45,195 nucleotides of DNA from Lachnospiraceae bacterium (GTDB lineage: Bacteria > Bacillota > Clostridia > Lachnospirales > Lachnospiraceae), in the NCBI GenBank assembly GCA_024684675.1, contig JAIKWO010000147.1, forward strand, positions 1 through 45,195, written 5' to 3'. The notes beneath the pieces were generated by a model. It was not told where the DNA came from. It was given only the letters and a program-made list of their open reading frames with translations, and did no database searches. Position 1 is the stretch's first letter, and every line of letters starts with the position of its first letter. Of the stretch, positions 26,742-35,545 are shown one piece after another. A program made the translations under genes and the position numbers.

Positions 26742-28541
26742 TTACAGTTTAAACTGACCCACCAGTCTCTGAAGCATGAGCGCATTCTCCGCAAGTCTGT
26801 CGGAGGATTCCGCAACCTGATGGCTGGATGCCGTCTGCTCCTGGGAGGCAGCGGATACGTTCTGCGTCTCGTCCGCTACGCTGACACCCATCTGCTCGAT
26901 CTTTTGGATGTTGTCCGCGATGGTATTGGTACCGTGGGACAGCTGCTCCACGATCGAACTCATACGTCCGGACTCGTCTGCGATCGCACGAACCATATCA
27001 ACGATGTTGTTGAATGTGTTGCCGGCTTCATTAACTGTCTCGGTGCCTTCCACAACACGCTCCGCGCCGTCTCTCATGGCGCCGACCGCTTCTTCGGAGC
27101 TTCTCATGATATCATCGATCAGAGCCGTGATATTCTCAGCAGCCTGATTCGAATCATCCGCCAGTTTACTGATCTCACTTGCAACAACGGCAAAGCCCTT
27201 GCCTGCTTCGCCCGCTCTTGCCGCCTCAATCGAAGCATTTAAGGACAGCAGGTTGGTCTGACTTGCGATCTCGGAGATCGTGCTGACAAACGTGTCAATA
27301 TTCTTCAGCTTATCGCCAAGGCCGTCAACCACTTCCGCCGTATTCTCAACGGACTCTTTGATGGTGCTCATCATGTTCGTCGCATTCGTCATGTCGGCTG
27401 CGCCCTTTTCAGCAGCTTCGCTCGTCGACTTGGTCATGTCGTTGGACCTAATGATCGCGCTCTTGAATTCCTGCATATTGGAAACAAATGCGCTCGTCTC
27501 ATCGCTTGCGCTCGATACAGCAGAGATCTGCTCCGTGCAGGATCCTGCAACGTTCGTACAGGATGTCGCAACCATCTCACTTGCATCCGCGGACTGCGAA
27601 GCACTTGCCGAGAGCTCTTCCGATGCGGACGCAACAAGCGTCGTGATATCGGAAATCTTCTGCATGAGTTCGCGGATATTCGTATGCATCGTTTCCAACG
27701 CTTCCGCGATCAGACCGATCTCATTGTTTTTGGATTTTAAAGCCCGCACGCGAACCATCTCTTCATTGTCGGTAAAATCGCTATCCGCCATGAGGAGCAT
27801 CTCTTTTGAAACAAGAACGATCGGATTGGCGATCCTCTTTGCGATCAGTACCGCAGCAATGACGCCGAGCACAATAATGACAACCGTGATGATAATCGTC
27901 TCGATCAGGCTTGTACGAAGCGCGTTGCTCGCCTTCGTATTATATTCCGCCTTCAAGGAATCAATATGATCGATCCATACGCCGGTACCCATTACCCAGT
28001 CAAACGGTGCATAGTATGCCGTGTAATTGAGCTTCGGAAGCGGTTCTGTCTCATTCGGCTTTGCAAACATCAGCTCTGTGTAACCGCCGCCGTCCTGCAT
28101 GCCGTTCTTGATCATCTCCTGGATGAATTTCGTACCGTTTGGATCGGTCGCATCCCATCTGGACTGCCCTTCCGTGTCACGCCCGAGCAATACAACGTTG
28201 ATGCCTTTTGAAGTATCAACCCAAAAATACCCGGAACCGTCATTGTATTTCAACTCTCTGATCAGCTCAGCGGACTCTTTCATGGCCTCTTCCTTGGTCA
28301 TCTCGCCCGCTTCGTATCTGGCATTCATCACCGCGCAGATACTCATTGCTTCCTGCGTCTCGTTCTTCAGCTCCGTCTTGATATCTTCAAGGAGCCTGGT
28401 TCCATACGTATCACTCTGCTCATCATTCGTCTTAATCGTATTGGTTATGGAAAAAACCGATATAACAACTCCTGTCACAATGACCGAGGCCAGAATTGCA
28501 CCCACGATCGTATACATCAAAGATCCGCGTTTCTTTCTCAT
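26742..28541 (-). CDS. Methyl-accepting chemotaxis protein with single Cache domain
   Basis: A 599-residue membrane chemoreceptor. TM1 (about 10-31), an extracellular single-Cache (sCache_2) domain with YFWVDTSKGINVVLLGRD and YYAPFDWVMGTGVWID, TM2 (about 207-233), HAMP-like region, and a signalling coiled coil with its tip near 424-445 ([21 protein letters not shown]). sCache_2 receptors often sense small carboxylates, but the ligand here is not readable. AAAGGAG lies 8 bases before the ATG. It is monocistronic, with its own promoter and terminator, and has a sensor type unlike the first receptor in the window. Confidence 0.94.
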   Translation of the reverse strand: MRKKRGSLMYTIVGAILASVIVTGVVISVFSITNTIKTNDEQSDTYGTRLLEDIKTELKNETQEAMSICAVMNARYEAGEMTKEEAMKESAELIRELKYNDGSGYFWVDTSKGINVVLLGRDTEGQSRWDATDPNGTKFIQEMIKNGMQDGGGYTELMFAKPNETEPLPKLNYTAYYAPFDWVMGTGVWIDHIDSLKAEYNTKASNALRTSLIETIIITVVIIVLGVIAAVLIAKRIANPIVLVSKEMLLMADSDFTDNEEMVRVRALKSKNNEIGLIAEALETMHTNIRELMQKISDITTLVASASEELSASASQSADASEMVATSCTNVAGSCTEQISAVSSASDETSAFVSNMQEFKSAIIRSNDMTKSTSEAAEKGAADMTNATNMMSTIKESVENTAEVVDGLGDKLKNIDTFVSTISEIASQTNLLSLNASIEAARAGEAGKGFAVVASEISKLADDSNQAAENITALIDDIMRSSEEAVGAMRDGAERVVEGTETVNEAGNTFNNIVDMVRAIADESGRMSSIVEQLSHGTNTIADNIQKIEQMGVSVADETQNVSAASQEQTASSHQVAESSDRLAENALMLQRLVGQFKL

Positions 28542-28588
28542 ACAGTGCTCCTTTCTTTGTCCGTAACGGATTTCATCCGGTTAGACAA

Positions 28589-28601
28589 ATTATAGCACAA
28601 T
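28589..28601 (-). promoter_or_regulatory. Extended -10 promoter of the second chemoreceptor
   Basis: TATAAT at 28589-28594 is preceded by TGC on the minus strand, making an extended -10 (TGnTATAAT). No convincing -35 is seen, as is usual for this promoter type. It lies just downstream of the MATE stop codon. Confidence 0.6.
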
Positions 28602-28607
28602 ATACAA

Positions 28608-29987
28608 TTAATTTTCAGTAAAATTCGAAGATTTTTTCATTTTTGCAAGATAATGATTGTGCGTCCACACAGAAAGTGCGACAGTCAATGCATCAGCAGT
28701 GAACTGCGCCCAGACAAGCCCATAGATCCCAAAGATCGCATTTAAGACAAACAGCATCGGAATATTGAAGACCGCCCAGCGCATCACGCCAAGGAACAGC
28801 GCTTCCTTTCCGCGCCCGTACCCGTTGAAAAGATGCACGTGAAAGAAGCTCAAAAACATCAGGATCGTCGCAAGGCACCTGATCCGGAGAAAATCCGTGC
28901 CTAGTGCGACCGTCTGCGGCTCATCGATAAAAAACCGCATGATATACGGCGCAAAGCATTCATACATCGCGATGCTGACAAGCGCACAGATCATCCCGCA
29001 GCGCTTGGAAAAATTGGCAACAGCCCGCATACGCACATGGTCGCCGGAAGCATAGTTATATGCCACGATCGGCACCATGGCCTGGCAGATACCGATCCCG
29101 ATATTAAGCGGCAGGCGCTCAGCCTTTAATACGATCCCGACAGCCGCAAGCGCATGATTGCCGTAGCCTGACATCAGCTTATCCAGCACGATATAGTCGC
29201 AGTCAAAAAGGAGCGTTGCGACAGCCGCCGGAACGCCGACCGCAAAGACGCCGCGGATACTTTTTTTCTCAGGAAAAATGCCCGGACGCATAAGCCGCAG
29301 GATATTCATATGGCGCAATTTGAAAACCGTGAGAATGAAATACAGACAGGTAATGCAGTTGGACAGGCATGTTGCGATACCGGCACCTAGAATCTCGTAT
29401 CCCGGCGGCAGGATCACAAACATGAAGAGCGGGTCTAAGATGATGTTGATGATCCCGCCCATCGTCACGCCGAATCCTGCTTTGCCGGACTCGCCGATGC
29501 TGCGTACCATATTGGCAAAAACATTGGTCAGGATCGTCGGCAGTGCGCCCGCTACGATGACGCACATCGCATAGGTACGCGCAAACGCATGGTTCGCTTC
29601 ATTGGCGCCAAGAAGCGTCAAAAGCGGATCCATAAACAGGAATACACCGGATGCAAAGCAAACGGCCAGTATTATAGACAGATAAACGCAGAAACTGTAT
29701 ACTTTGCTGCACTCTCGCTCCCTGCCTTCTCCCAGAAGCCTTGCAATCAATGCACCGCCGCCCACACCCGCGACACCGGCAAGCGGGATCGACAGATTGA
29801 ATACGGGTAGCAAAAGCGACGTTGCCGCCACCATGTCCGGATTATTCGTCCGACCGACAAAAAAAGTATCCGCCATACTGTAGATCAGCACGATCAGCTG
29901 GCCGACCACGGTCGGCACAGCCATCGTGCGAACTGCGCGTGATACCTTCATAGATTCAAACAATTCCTTATTTGCGTTCTGTTTCAT
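28608..29987 (-). CDS. MATE-family multidrug/cation antiporter
   Basis: A 459-residue, 12-helix exporter that uses a Na+ or H+ gradient to expel drugs or metabolites. The two-fold repeat is visible: TMAVPTVVGQLIVLIYSMADTFFVGR near the N-terminus and a second bundle beginning near GVFAVGVPAAVATLLFDCDYIVLDKLM. It matches the NorM/DinF-like clostridial branch. AAGGT lies about 8 bases before the ATG. It stands alone, with no drug regulator adjacent, so its substrate is unknown. Confidence 0.93.
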   Translation of the reverse strand: MKQNANKELFESMKVSRAVRTMAVPTVVGQLIVLIYSMADTFFVGRTNNPDMVAATSLLLPVFNLSIPLAGVAGVGGGALIARLLGEGRERECSKVYSFCVYLSIILAVCFASGVFLFMDPLLTLLGANEANHAFARTYAMCVIVAGALPTILTNVFANMVRSIGESGKAGFGVTMGGIINIILDPLFMFVILPPGYEILGAGIATCLSNCITCLYFILTVFKLRHMNILRLMRPGIFPEKKSIRGVFAVGVPAAVATLLFDCDYIVLDKLMSGYGNHALAAVGIVLKAERLPLNIGIGICQAMVPIVAYNYASGDHVRMRAVANFSKRCGMICALVSIAMYECFAPYIMRFFIDEPQTVALGTDFLRIRCLATILMFLSFFHVHLFNGYGRGKEALFLGVMRWAVFNIPMLFVLNAIFGIYGLVWAQFTADALTVALSVWTHNHYLAKMKKSSNFTEN

Positions 29988-30082
29988 GATGAGACCTTCG
30001 TGACTGATTTATTCTGTAGTTTATCTATAGCAAAACGATCGACTGATTGCAACCAAATGACAAAATTTGACAGCTTAATGCG

Positions 30083-30115
30083 CAAAAAATGAGGCACCAT
30101 ATATACGGTGCCTCA
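30083..30115 (-). terminator. Intrinsic terminator after the LOR-domain gene
   Basis: Arms TGAGGCACC/GGTGCCTCA (30090-30098 and 30107-30115) with an 8-base loop, followed on the minus strand by TTTTTTGCG. Confidence 0.9.
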
Positions 30116-30136
30116 GATCGTCTTTCATTATGATGA

Positions 30137-31039
30137 TCAGTCGTTCTCCTGATCGGATACATTGTCACAGATGATGGCAAGTGCGATCGCAACGTCCTTC
30201 ATGCTCTCGTTCATGATGCGGATGCGATAGCAGTCGGACCAAACCGTGCGATCCGTATCAACATGTGCGACGGTATTGCCGCCAACCTGAATGTCGAAGT
30301 CAAATCCCATGATGTCGCCGGCAATCTTCAGCTCCTTGCCGTTCACCGTGCCATTCAACTCAGGCTTGGTCAGTTTCAGCTTTTTCTTGATGGAAGCAAC
30401 TTCAGTGCCGTTCTTCTCAATGCTGTAGGTCGGCATGATCGCAACAAACTTCTTCTTAAGCTTTACAACTTCTTCGCCGTTCCTTTGGATCGAGAAATTG
30501 TGACGGGTTAAATCGCCTTCAACATGATATGCCGTAGCCTGATTCCGATCGAAGATATCAAACTTGGGCGTAATGGAGATCGCCTTCTGCTTCATGTACA
30601 ATTCGATCGCTTCACCGGTAGCTGTAGCAACAGGTGCTGCCGCTGCCGTCTCGGTAACCGTCTCGCCTGCTTCCAGCTTCTTGATCACTTCGCAGAGCTC
30701 ATCAACCGCGCGGTCTGCCTTGGATGTGCCCGCATCCTTGTGACCCAGGAACATATCAAGTCCCATATTCAGTGCGGTGGAAGCGCCGCTTACGCCGTCT
30801 GTGCCGATCTTGCCCATAATGATCTTGCTTCCGTCCACTCTGACGAATACATCAAAGTCCTCGGAAACCCGCTTATACATAACGGACTGTATACCTCTGA
30901 TGTCACCCATGACCGGTACACCGAAGCTTACCTTGACCCCGGAAAGCTTCGCCAGAAGATCTGCATTTGTAAAGTTCTGTGTGTTCTTAACGCTGGCATA
31001 CCCCATGTTGCCACCGCCGGACATATCAAATAATCCCAT
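30137..31039 (-). CDS. LOR/YxjI (tubby-like) domain protein with novel N-terminal half
   Basis: A 300-residue soluble protein. The C-terminal half (about 145-290) reads as a LURP-one-related / YxjI beta-barrel: repeated strands such as AISITPKFDIFD, HNFSIQRNGEEVVKLKKKF and ELKIAGDIMGFDFDIQVGG, a fold shared with tubby proteins. The N-terminal half (about 1-135, with GIQSVMYKRVSEDFDVFVRVDGSKIIMGKIG) is not recognised. No enzyme activity is known for this family; membrane-lipid or scramblase-like roles have been proposed for tubby-fold relatives. GAGAGGGG before ATG 31039 sets the start; a longer frame to 31075 has no site. Its promoter is a close architectural twin of the one that drives the TlpA-to-clostripain operon ending just upstream. 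Confidence 0.78.
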   Translation of the reverse strand: MGLFDMSGGGNMGYASVKNTQNFTNADLLAKLSGVKVSFGVPVMGDIRGIQSVMYKRVSEDFDVFVRVDGSKIIMGKIGTDGVSGASTALNMGLDMFLGHKDAGTSKADRAVDELCEVIKKLEAGETVTETAAAAPVATATGEAIELYMKQKAISITPKFDIFDRNQATAYHVEGDLTRHNFSIQRNGEEVVKLKKKFVAIMPTYSIEKNGTEVASIKKKLKLTKPELNGTVNGKELKIAGDIMGFDFDIQVGGNTVAHVDTDRTVWSDCYRIRIMNESMKDVAIALAIICDNVSDQEND

Positions 31040-31092
31040 CTTAACCCCTCTCTGCATTGAACGCGAAACAATCAAATTTATTTACCTTGCAC

Positions 31093-31152
31093 ATTCTAAA
31101 TCGTATTTTATGCAAAGTATAGTACCCTCATGGGTACCCTGCATGCTTTTTT
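31093..31152 (-). promoter_or_regulatory. LOR gene promoter with 12-bp-period AGGGTAC direct repeats
   Basis: On the minus strand: A-tract (31147-31152), two identical AGGGTAC copies (31134-31140 and 31122-31128), abutting a poor -35 TATACT (31116-31121), a 17-base spacer and TAGAAT (31093-31098). A weak -35 with abutting direct repeats is the layout of an activator-dependent promoter. The same layout occurs at 39423-39482. Confidence 0.68.
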
Positions 31153-31157
31153 ACGGA

Positions 31158-32864
31158 TCACTCTGTCAGGTACCAGTCATCCGATGCTTCATCGTATACG
31201 TAGATCTCATCACTGTCTTCATCATAGAAGAAAATGTTGTCCGAGTCTTCGTCGTAAAGGTACAGGTTACCGTCCGCATACTGATACCAGAGGTCGGAAT
31301 CATAGTCATAGATCCAGTCGTCGACCGCTTCGTCTTCATATCCGTAATAATCGGCTTCGTCATAGTCGTAACCGTACTCACAGGAACCGCCGCCGCTGAT
31401 GTTGCAGCCATACTCGCTCTCATAATCACCCCAGCCGTTCCACATATCTTCGAATACGCTGTAGTTGAAGTAGTCCTCGCCACCATCCGAGACAAAACGC
31501 GCGAGCCATTCCACGTATTCGTCATCCAGTCCGATCTCCCTGTAGACGCTCTCTAACTGGCTATACAGATCGGAGTCTCCGTAAGGCAGTGATACCGCAA
31601 GCCCGGTCAGCTCGTTCTTATCGGATGTATGTCCGTAATAGGCAACAGCTGCCTTCAAGGCCGACTTCAGCTTCTTTGCCTCTTCGCTGTCCTTATCAAC
31701 GTTCTCGATCAGAGCAAGCATATCGCTGATATAGTAATCGGACAGAGTAACGTTGCTCGCATCATCTCCCCATGAATCCCAGTAGCCTCTGCCCATACGC
31801 CCGCGGGACATATGCGCCCTGCTGTAATTCGTATCAAGAAGCGTATCCTCATTCTTGTATGCGTAGTCTTTCCACGCGGCAAAAAGGCTCTTCGCCGTCG
31901 AGGTATTGAAAAGACCCATGCAGGCGGAATCGCCACCCTCTCTGGTCTCATTTTCCGCAATAATGTCATCTACGATATATTTGCCGAGAAGCGGTGTGGA
32001 CATGCCCGGATTTTTCTCAAGCTCATCCATCCACTTCGTATAGCTCCACCCCAGGCCCGATTCAAAGTCTTCGGAAAGAAGCGTATATTTACAGTACGGT
32101 GCAAACGCGTAGACCGTCTCAAGGCTCGCCATGATACAGCAGTCCATCCCGATGATATCGAAATGCACATCCTTATGCTCGTTAAAAGCGCCCGCCATCT
32201 CCGCGATCGACAGGCTCTCGCCCTCCGGCTGCCACTGGTCGTAACCAAACCCGTAAATCGGTCCCCCGCCGTGGTTCCAGAACAGGAAAAAGTAGCGATC
32301 CGCAGGATAATTTTCCTTGCAAAAACCGATGAATTCGGAAAGTGTGCTCTGCTCCGTACAGGCAAGCTGACCGAGATTGTCGCGGATCAGGCTAAGCCCT
32401 CCGTCCTCAATGCGCCAGGTCTGCGCTGTTTTTGCAGAAATATCAAAATCCTGCCATTTCTTCGTGCCCATGGTCTGGATGATGACATTGACATTCTCGC
32501 CGATACCGGAATCGATCATCTCAGTGATATCAAGTGATGCTTCGCCGGCCTCCGATTCAAGATCGGAACCGTTTACATAGATCATGACGGTCGCGCTTTT
32601 TGCATCCGTTCCGACCGATATACTAGAAGCATTTGCATGGTGTGCGCCCGATCCGGATGCCGGACTGCTGCCCTCTGCATCATCTGTTACATTCTCCGCT
32701 TCAACGGCAGTCTGTTCCGCAGGCTCGTCATCCATGATGTCCGCAACCGCGATCAGAATGATCCCGATCACGGCAAACACGATCACAAGCAAAATGCCTG
32801 CGCCGATCGCAAGCAGCCTTTTCAAAAGCGCCTCCTGCATCTTATTGTTGAGATTCCCACTCAT
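31158..32864 (-). CDS. Clostripain-family (C11) cysteine protease with tandem acidic tail
   Basis: A 568-residue membrane-anchored or exported protease. One N-terminal helix (about 14-41) leads to a Ser/Gly/Asn linker and a peptidase C11 domain with catalytic His198 (FWNHGGGP) and Cys243 (GMDCCIMAS; Cys242 sits where clostripain has Ala). C11 enzymes cut after Arg or Lys and self-activate. The C-terminal 80 residues are Tyr/Asp-rich, with a run of 10-residue units of the pattern hhxYDE(D/A)SD(x). The ATG lies 8 bases after GGAGGA, which is also the end of the 88-residue gene upstream. It is the last gene of the seven-gene operon, and no clear terminator follows. Confidence 0.9.
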   Translation of the reverse strand: MSGNLNNKMQEALLKRLLAIGAGILLVIVFAVIGIILIAVADIMDDEPAEQTAVEAENVTDDAEGSSPASGSGAHHANASSISVGTDAKSATVMIYVNGSDLESEAGEASLDITEMIDSGIGENVNVIIQTMGTKKWQDFDISAKTAQTWRIEDGGLSLIRDNLGQLACTEQSTLSEFIGFCKENYPADRYFFLFWNHGGGPIYGFGYDQWQPEGESLSIAEMAGAFNEHKDVHFDIIGMDCCIMASLETVYAFAPYCKYTLLSEDFESGLGWSYTKWMDELEKNPGMSTPLLGKYIVDDIIAENETREGGDSACMGLFNTSTAKSLFAAWKDYAYKNEDTLLDTNYSRAHMSRGRMGRGYWDSWGDDASNVTLSDYYISDMLALIENVDKDSEEAKKLKSALKAAVAYYGHTSDKNELTGLAVSLPYGDSDLYSQLESVYREIGLDDEYVEWLARFVSDGGEDYFNYSVFEDMWNGWGDYESEYGCNISGGGSCEYGYDYDEADYYGYEDEAVDDWIYDYDSDLWYQYADGNLYLYDEDSDNIFFYDEDSDEIYVYDEASDDWYLTE

Positions 32865-32867
32865 GCA

Positions 32868-33134
32868 TTATCCTCCAAACACGGCAGACTTTGTTCCTTC
32901 TGCCAGATACTCCCCGTAGTCCACAACAAATTGTGCCAACCGAAATGAAGAATCGGTCTCATCGACACCAAGCTTTGCGGCAAGCTTCCCCACCAGCTCG
33001 TCGTCATCCGTAATACCGGACTCCATCAGATCCAGAATCGCTTTATCTTCCGCTTCGATCTTTTTCTTTTTCCCCTTCATACAGACCCATGTCTCATCAC
33101 CCCGTATGATCTCTGCTTCAGGTCTCCACTTCAT
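32868..33134 (-). CDS. 88-residue protein, possibly PqqD-like
   Basis: A small soluble protein of uncertain family. The middle and end (IEAEDKAILDLMESGITDDDELVGKLAAKLG and FVVDYGEYL, shown here in parts) resemble the helical part of PqqD-like domains, which bind leader peptides of ribosomally made peptides, but the match is by eye only. It lies 6 bases after the LuxR stop and 3 bases before the protease start, and its last codons GGA GGA TAA supply the ribosome binding site for the protease. It is clearly a real gene of the operon: GGAGG precedes its own start and spacing is tight. It could be an adaptor or substrate of the protease. Confidence 0.72.
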   Translation of the reverse strand: MKWRPEAEIIRGDETWVCMKGKKKKIEAEDKAILDLMESGITDDDELVGKLAAKLGVDETDSSFRLAQFVVDYGEYLAEGTKSAVFGG

Positions 33135-33140
33135 GCTGTC

Positions 33141-35531
33141 TTATCCTCCTTGTCTCCCCCCGCCCCTGTGTACCAGGCCGAGCTGGAGTGCCTTTCTTTC
33201 GGCATCCGCACGGCTTTTTACACCGAGTTTTTTATAGATATTTCTGTTATGCTTTTTCAATCCGTCATAGCTGATGTTCAGGCCGGCGCAGATCTCTTCC
33301 GTCGACTGTCCCGCGCAGAGCATCGCCAGTACCTCCGCTTCGCGGGTCGTTAGCGATACCGTTTCCTTCGGAATGTACTTCATATATGCAGGATAGTTCG
33401 TTGCGACTGTCAGACTTTCGTCGTAAACCCTCTTAAAGAATGACTCTTCAATGTCCGCAAGATCCGTTTTATCAAGCTCCTTCAGCAGTGGCAGAACTGC
33501 TGTCCCCTCCAGCGAGATGAGCCGCACAAAATGATACTCATTCGCCTGATGCAGTGCGTCGATCAGATGCTTTTTCCAGTGCGCATCTCCCTGCCTGTAC
33601 AGAATGACGGACTTGAGGATCTCATTTTCCATCCACATGAAATGCCGTGCGTATCCTTCCAGATAACTTGTCAGGAAATTCGCCAGATCCAGTGCTTCTT
33701 CCAACCGCTCTTCATGGATCAGGCAGCGGATCTTCATCATCTGCCTGTATCTGTCCAGGATGGCAAAAAAGACTCTTGCATCCGGAACGGAATCGATAAA
33801 TTCGCGGATACGGTCGTCGCCTGCGCCGTCAAAGAGCGAAAGCCATACGCCGAAGGCTTTCAGATTGGGCACCAGTCTGTCTGCCCCTTCCTTCTCGATC
33901 TTCTCCGCGATGGAATCATAGACACGCTTTGCGGAAGGATACTGCCCCTCCACCAGATGCTGCCTGATCTGAATGCCGGCCGAAACAAAACACATCTCGA
34001 TCTTGCCGCCGTGTGATGCGGCATCATAACCGTCTGCGCATCTTGTCAGTACCTCGTACGCGGGCATCATGCCTTTTTCAAAACCACTCTCCGCAAGTGC
34101 GAGCGTCACAAGTCCCTTGCCAAAGCCCGCCAGCAGTGAAGTCAGCGGCTTCCCCATAAACCGCGCGATCTGCGTATCGTTCTTCGACCATTCGGAAAAA
34201 TCCAGCCCGCCGTTCATGACAGACGGTGTATTACCTGTCACACAGAATTCCGGCAGAATGATATCTCCTGCCTGAATCATGGAGAAAACGTTCTTCATGA
34301 TGAGCAGGATCCCCTTGATCCCGCGGTGCGGGAGTGCAATATCCAGATACGCCAAAAGCGCTTTCGCTTCCCGGCGTCTCTCCCGCCTGTTGCTCGGATC
34401 CTTCTGGAAAAGCTCCAACTCGTGGTACCACTCTTCCGACTTCTCCGGCATAATGAGCAGGCTGCAGAGCATGCTCATCCCCGACATCAATACAGGCGAA
34501 AGGAGAAGCTCCTCCCGCGGCATTTCAAAGTAGTATTCCCTTGTCTCTATAAAATGACCCGTTCCGGGATGCATTCGTGCATTCCGCACGAGCAGTTCCT
34601 TGATCTTTCTGGTTGCGCCCGCTTTTCGATAATACAGGAGTGCGTGAGAGGCATCATCTTTTCGCTCGTAATACTCTGCCGCACGCAGATAATTCTCCGT
34701 GATCGCATCCTTCGACCATGTCAGTTCCTGTTTCCAGATGTAATAGCCCCGCATCTCCCAGCGGATCGCAAAGTGACCGTTCGTCTTCACTTCAAGCTGG
34801 TTCATCACGTCCTGACAGTATTCGATCATCTTCGTGATATTGCCGTTGCCTGTCAGATACTCCGCCATCTCTACGGTGAATTCGTCGTACCGGCACACGC
34901 AGAGTGCGAACTTCAGGAAATCCTCCATCCAGTTCTCTGTCAGGTATCCGTCCCACATGCGGAAAAGATCCTGCCGCACGGCCGCGCGAATATCCTCGGA
35001 GTACCGTACCCCGCCTTCCATACGGGATGCAAACGCATACAGCGAGCGCGGGTAGCCACGGGAGATCCGCGTCACCGGCTCGACATCATCGGGATGCAGC
35101 TCTACATCTCTGTCTTTGAAGAATTCAATGACCTCCCGCTCGCCGAGTGCAAAATCCTTCTCTCTGATCCGCACGAATCCAAGATCCATATAATCCGCCG
35201 CCAGAAATTTAGGCACCGCCCCTCTGGTTAACATAACAACCTGCAGGCCACTCTCATGAAGCAGTTCCTTCACATAACGGATCGATTCTTCCTCGGAAAG
35301 CCACTGCATATCCTCAATGATTACTACACTGCCGCGGAATGAATCAAGTGCCGGCCGCTCCGTGAGATTCCCATCCTCACATTTCAAAACAAGCGGATTT
35401 TTCCTTCGGTAGTAATACTCCACCGATGCGGTCTTGCCCCAGCCGGATGCGGCCGTCATGATTACGGGCGAGAAGAATTCTTCAGCCTTTTTCAGTTTTT
35501 CAAATACTGTGGGAACCTTAATATATCCCAT
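33141..35531 (-). CDS. MalT-type LuxR-family transcription activator with P-loop ATPase
   Basis: A 796-residue regulator of the large ATP-binding LuxR (MalT/STAND) class. The N-terminus has Walker A ASGWGKTAS (Lys33, Thr34), a Walker B-like VVIIEDMQWL, and MLTRGAVP. A long helical region that could form TPR-like sensor repeats follows, and the C-terminus (about 725-790) is a LuxR HTH (LTTREAEVLAMLCAG, TEEICAGLNISYDGLKKHNRNIYKKLGVKSR in two parts). Such proteins bind an inducer and ATP, oligomerise, and activate promoters that carry direct repeats next to the -35. It lies in the middle of the operon, 14 bases after the sulfatase stop, and is the obvious candidate regulator of the twin promoters at 31093 and 39423. 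Confidence 0.88.
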   Translation of the reverse strand: MGYIKVPTVFEKLKKAEEFFSPVIMTAASGWGKTASVEYYYRRKNPLVLKCEDGNLTERPALDSFRGSVVIIEDMQWLSEEESIRYVKELLHESGLQVVMLTRGAVPKFLAADYMDLGFVRIREKDFALGEREVIEFFKDRDVELHPDDVEPVTRISRGYPRSLYAFASRMEGGVRYSEDIRAAVRQDLFRMWDGYLTENWMEDFLKFALCVCRYDEFTVEMAEYLTGNGNITKMIEYCQDVMNQLEVKTNGHFAIRWEMRGYYIWKQELTWSKDAITENYLRAAEYYERKDDASHALLYYRKAGATRKIKELLVRNARMHPGTGHFIETREYYFEMPREELLLSPVLMSGMSMLCSLLIMPEKSEEWYHELELFQKDPSNRRERRREAKALLAYLDIALPHRGIKGILLIMKNVFSMIQAGDIILPEFCVTGNTPSVMNGGLDFSEWSKNDTQIARFMGKPLTSLLAGFGKGLVTLALAESGFEKGMMPAYEVLTRCADGYDAASHGGKIEMCFVSAGIQIRQHLVEGQYPSAKRVYDSIAEKIEKEGADRLVPNLKAFGVWLSLFDGAGDDRIREFIDSVPDARVFFAILDRYRQMMKIRCLIHEERLEEALDLANFLTSYLEGYARHFMWMENEILKSVILYRQGDAHWKKHLIDALHQANEYHFVRLISLEGTAVLPLLKELDKTDLADIEESFFKRVYDESLTVATNYPAYMKYIPKETVSLTTREAEVLAMLCAGQSTEEICAGLNISYDGLKKHNRNIYKKLGVKSRADAERKALQLGLVHRGGGRQGG

Positions 35532-35545
35532 GCGTATCCTCCGCC

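Noticed and set aside
31116-31157. GTACCC/GGGTAC hairpin followed by a T run, as a terminator or RNA element
   Set aside because: The T run is on the plus strand, where no gene ends. The matching copy at 39452 keeps the direct repeats but not the palindrome, so a protein-binding site fits better.
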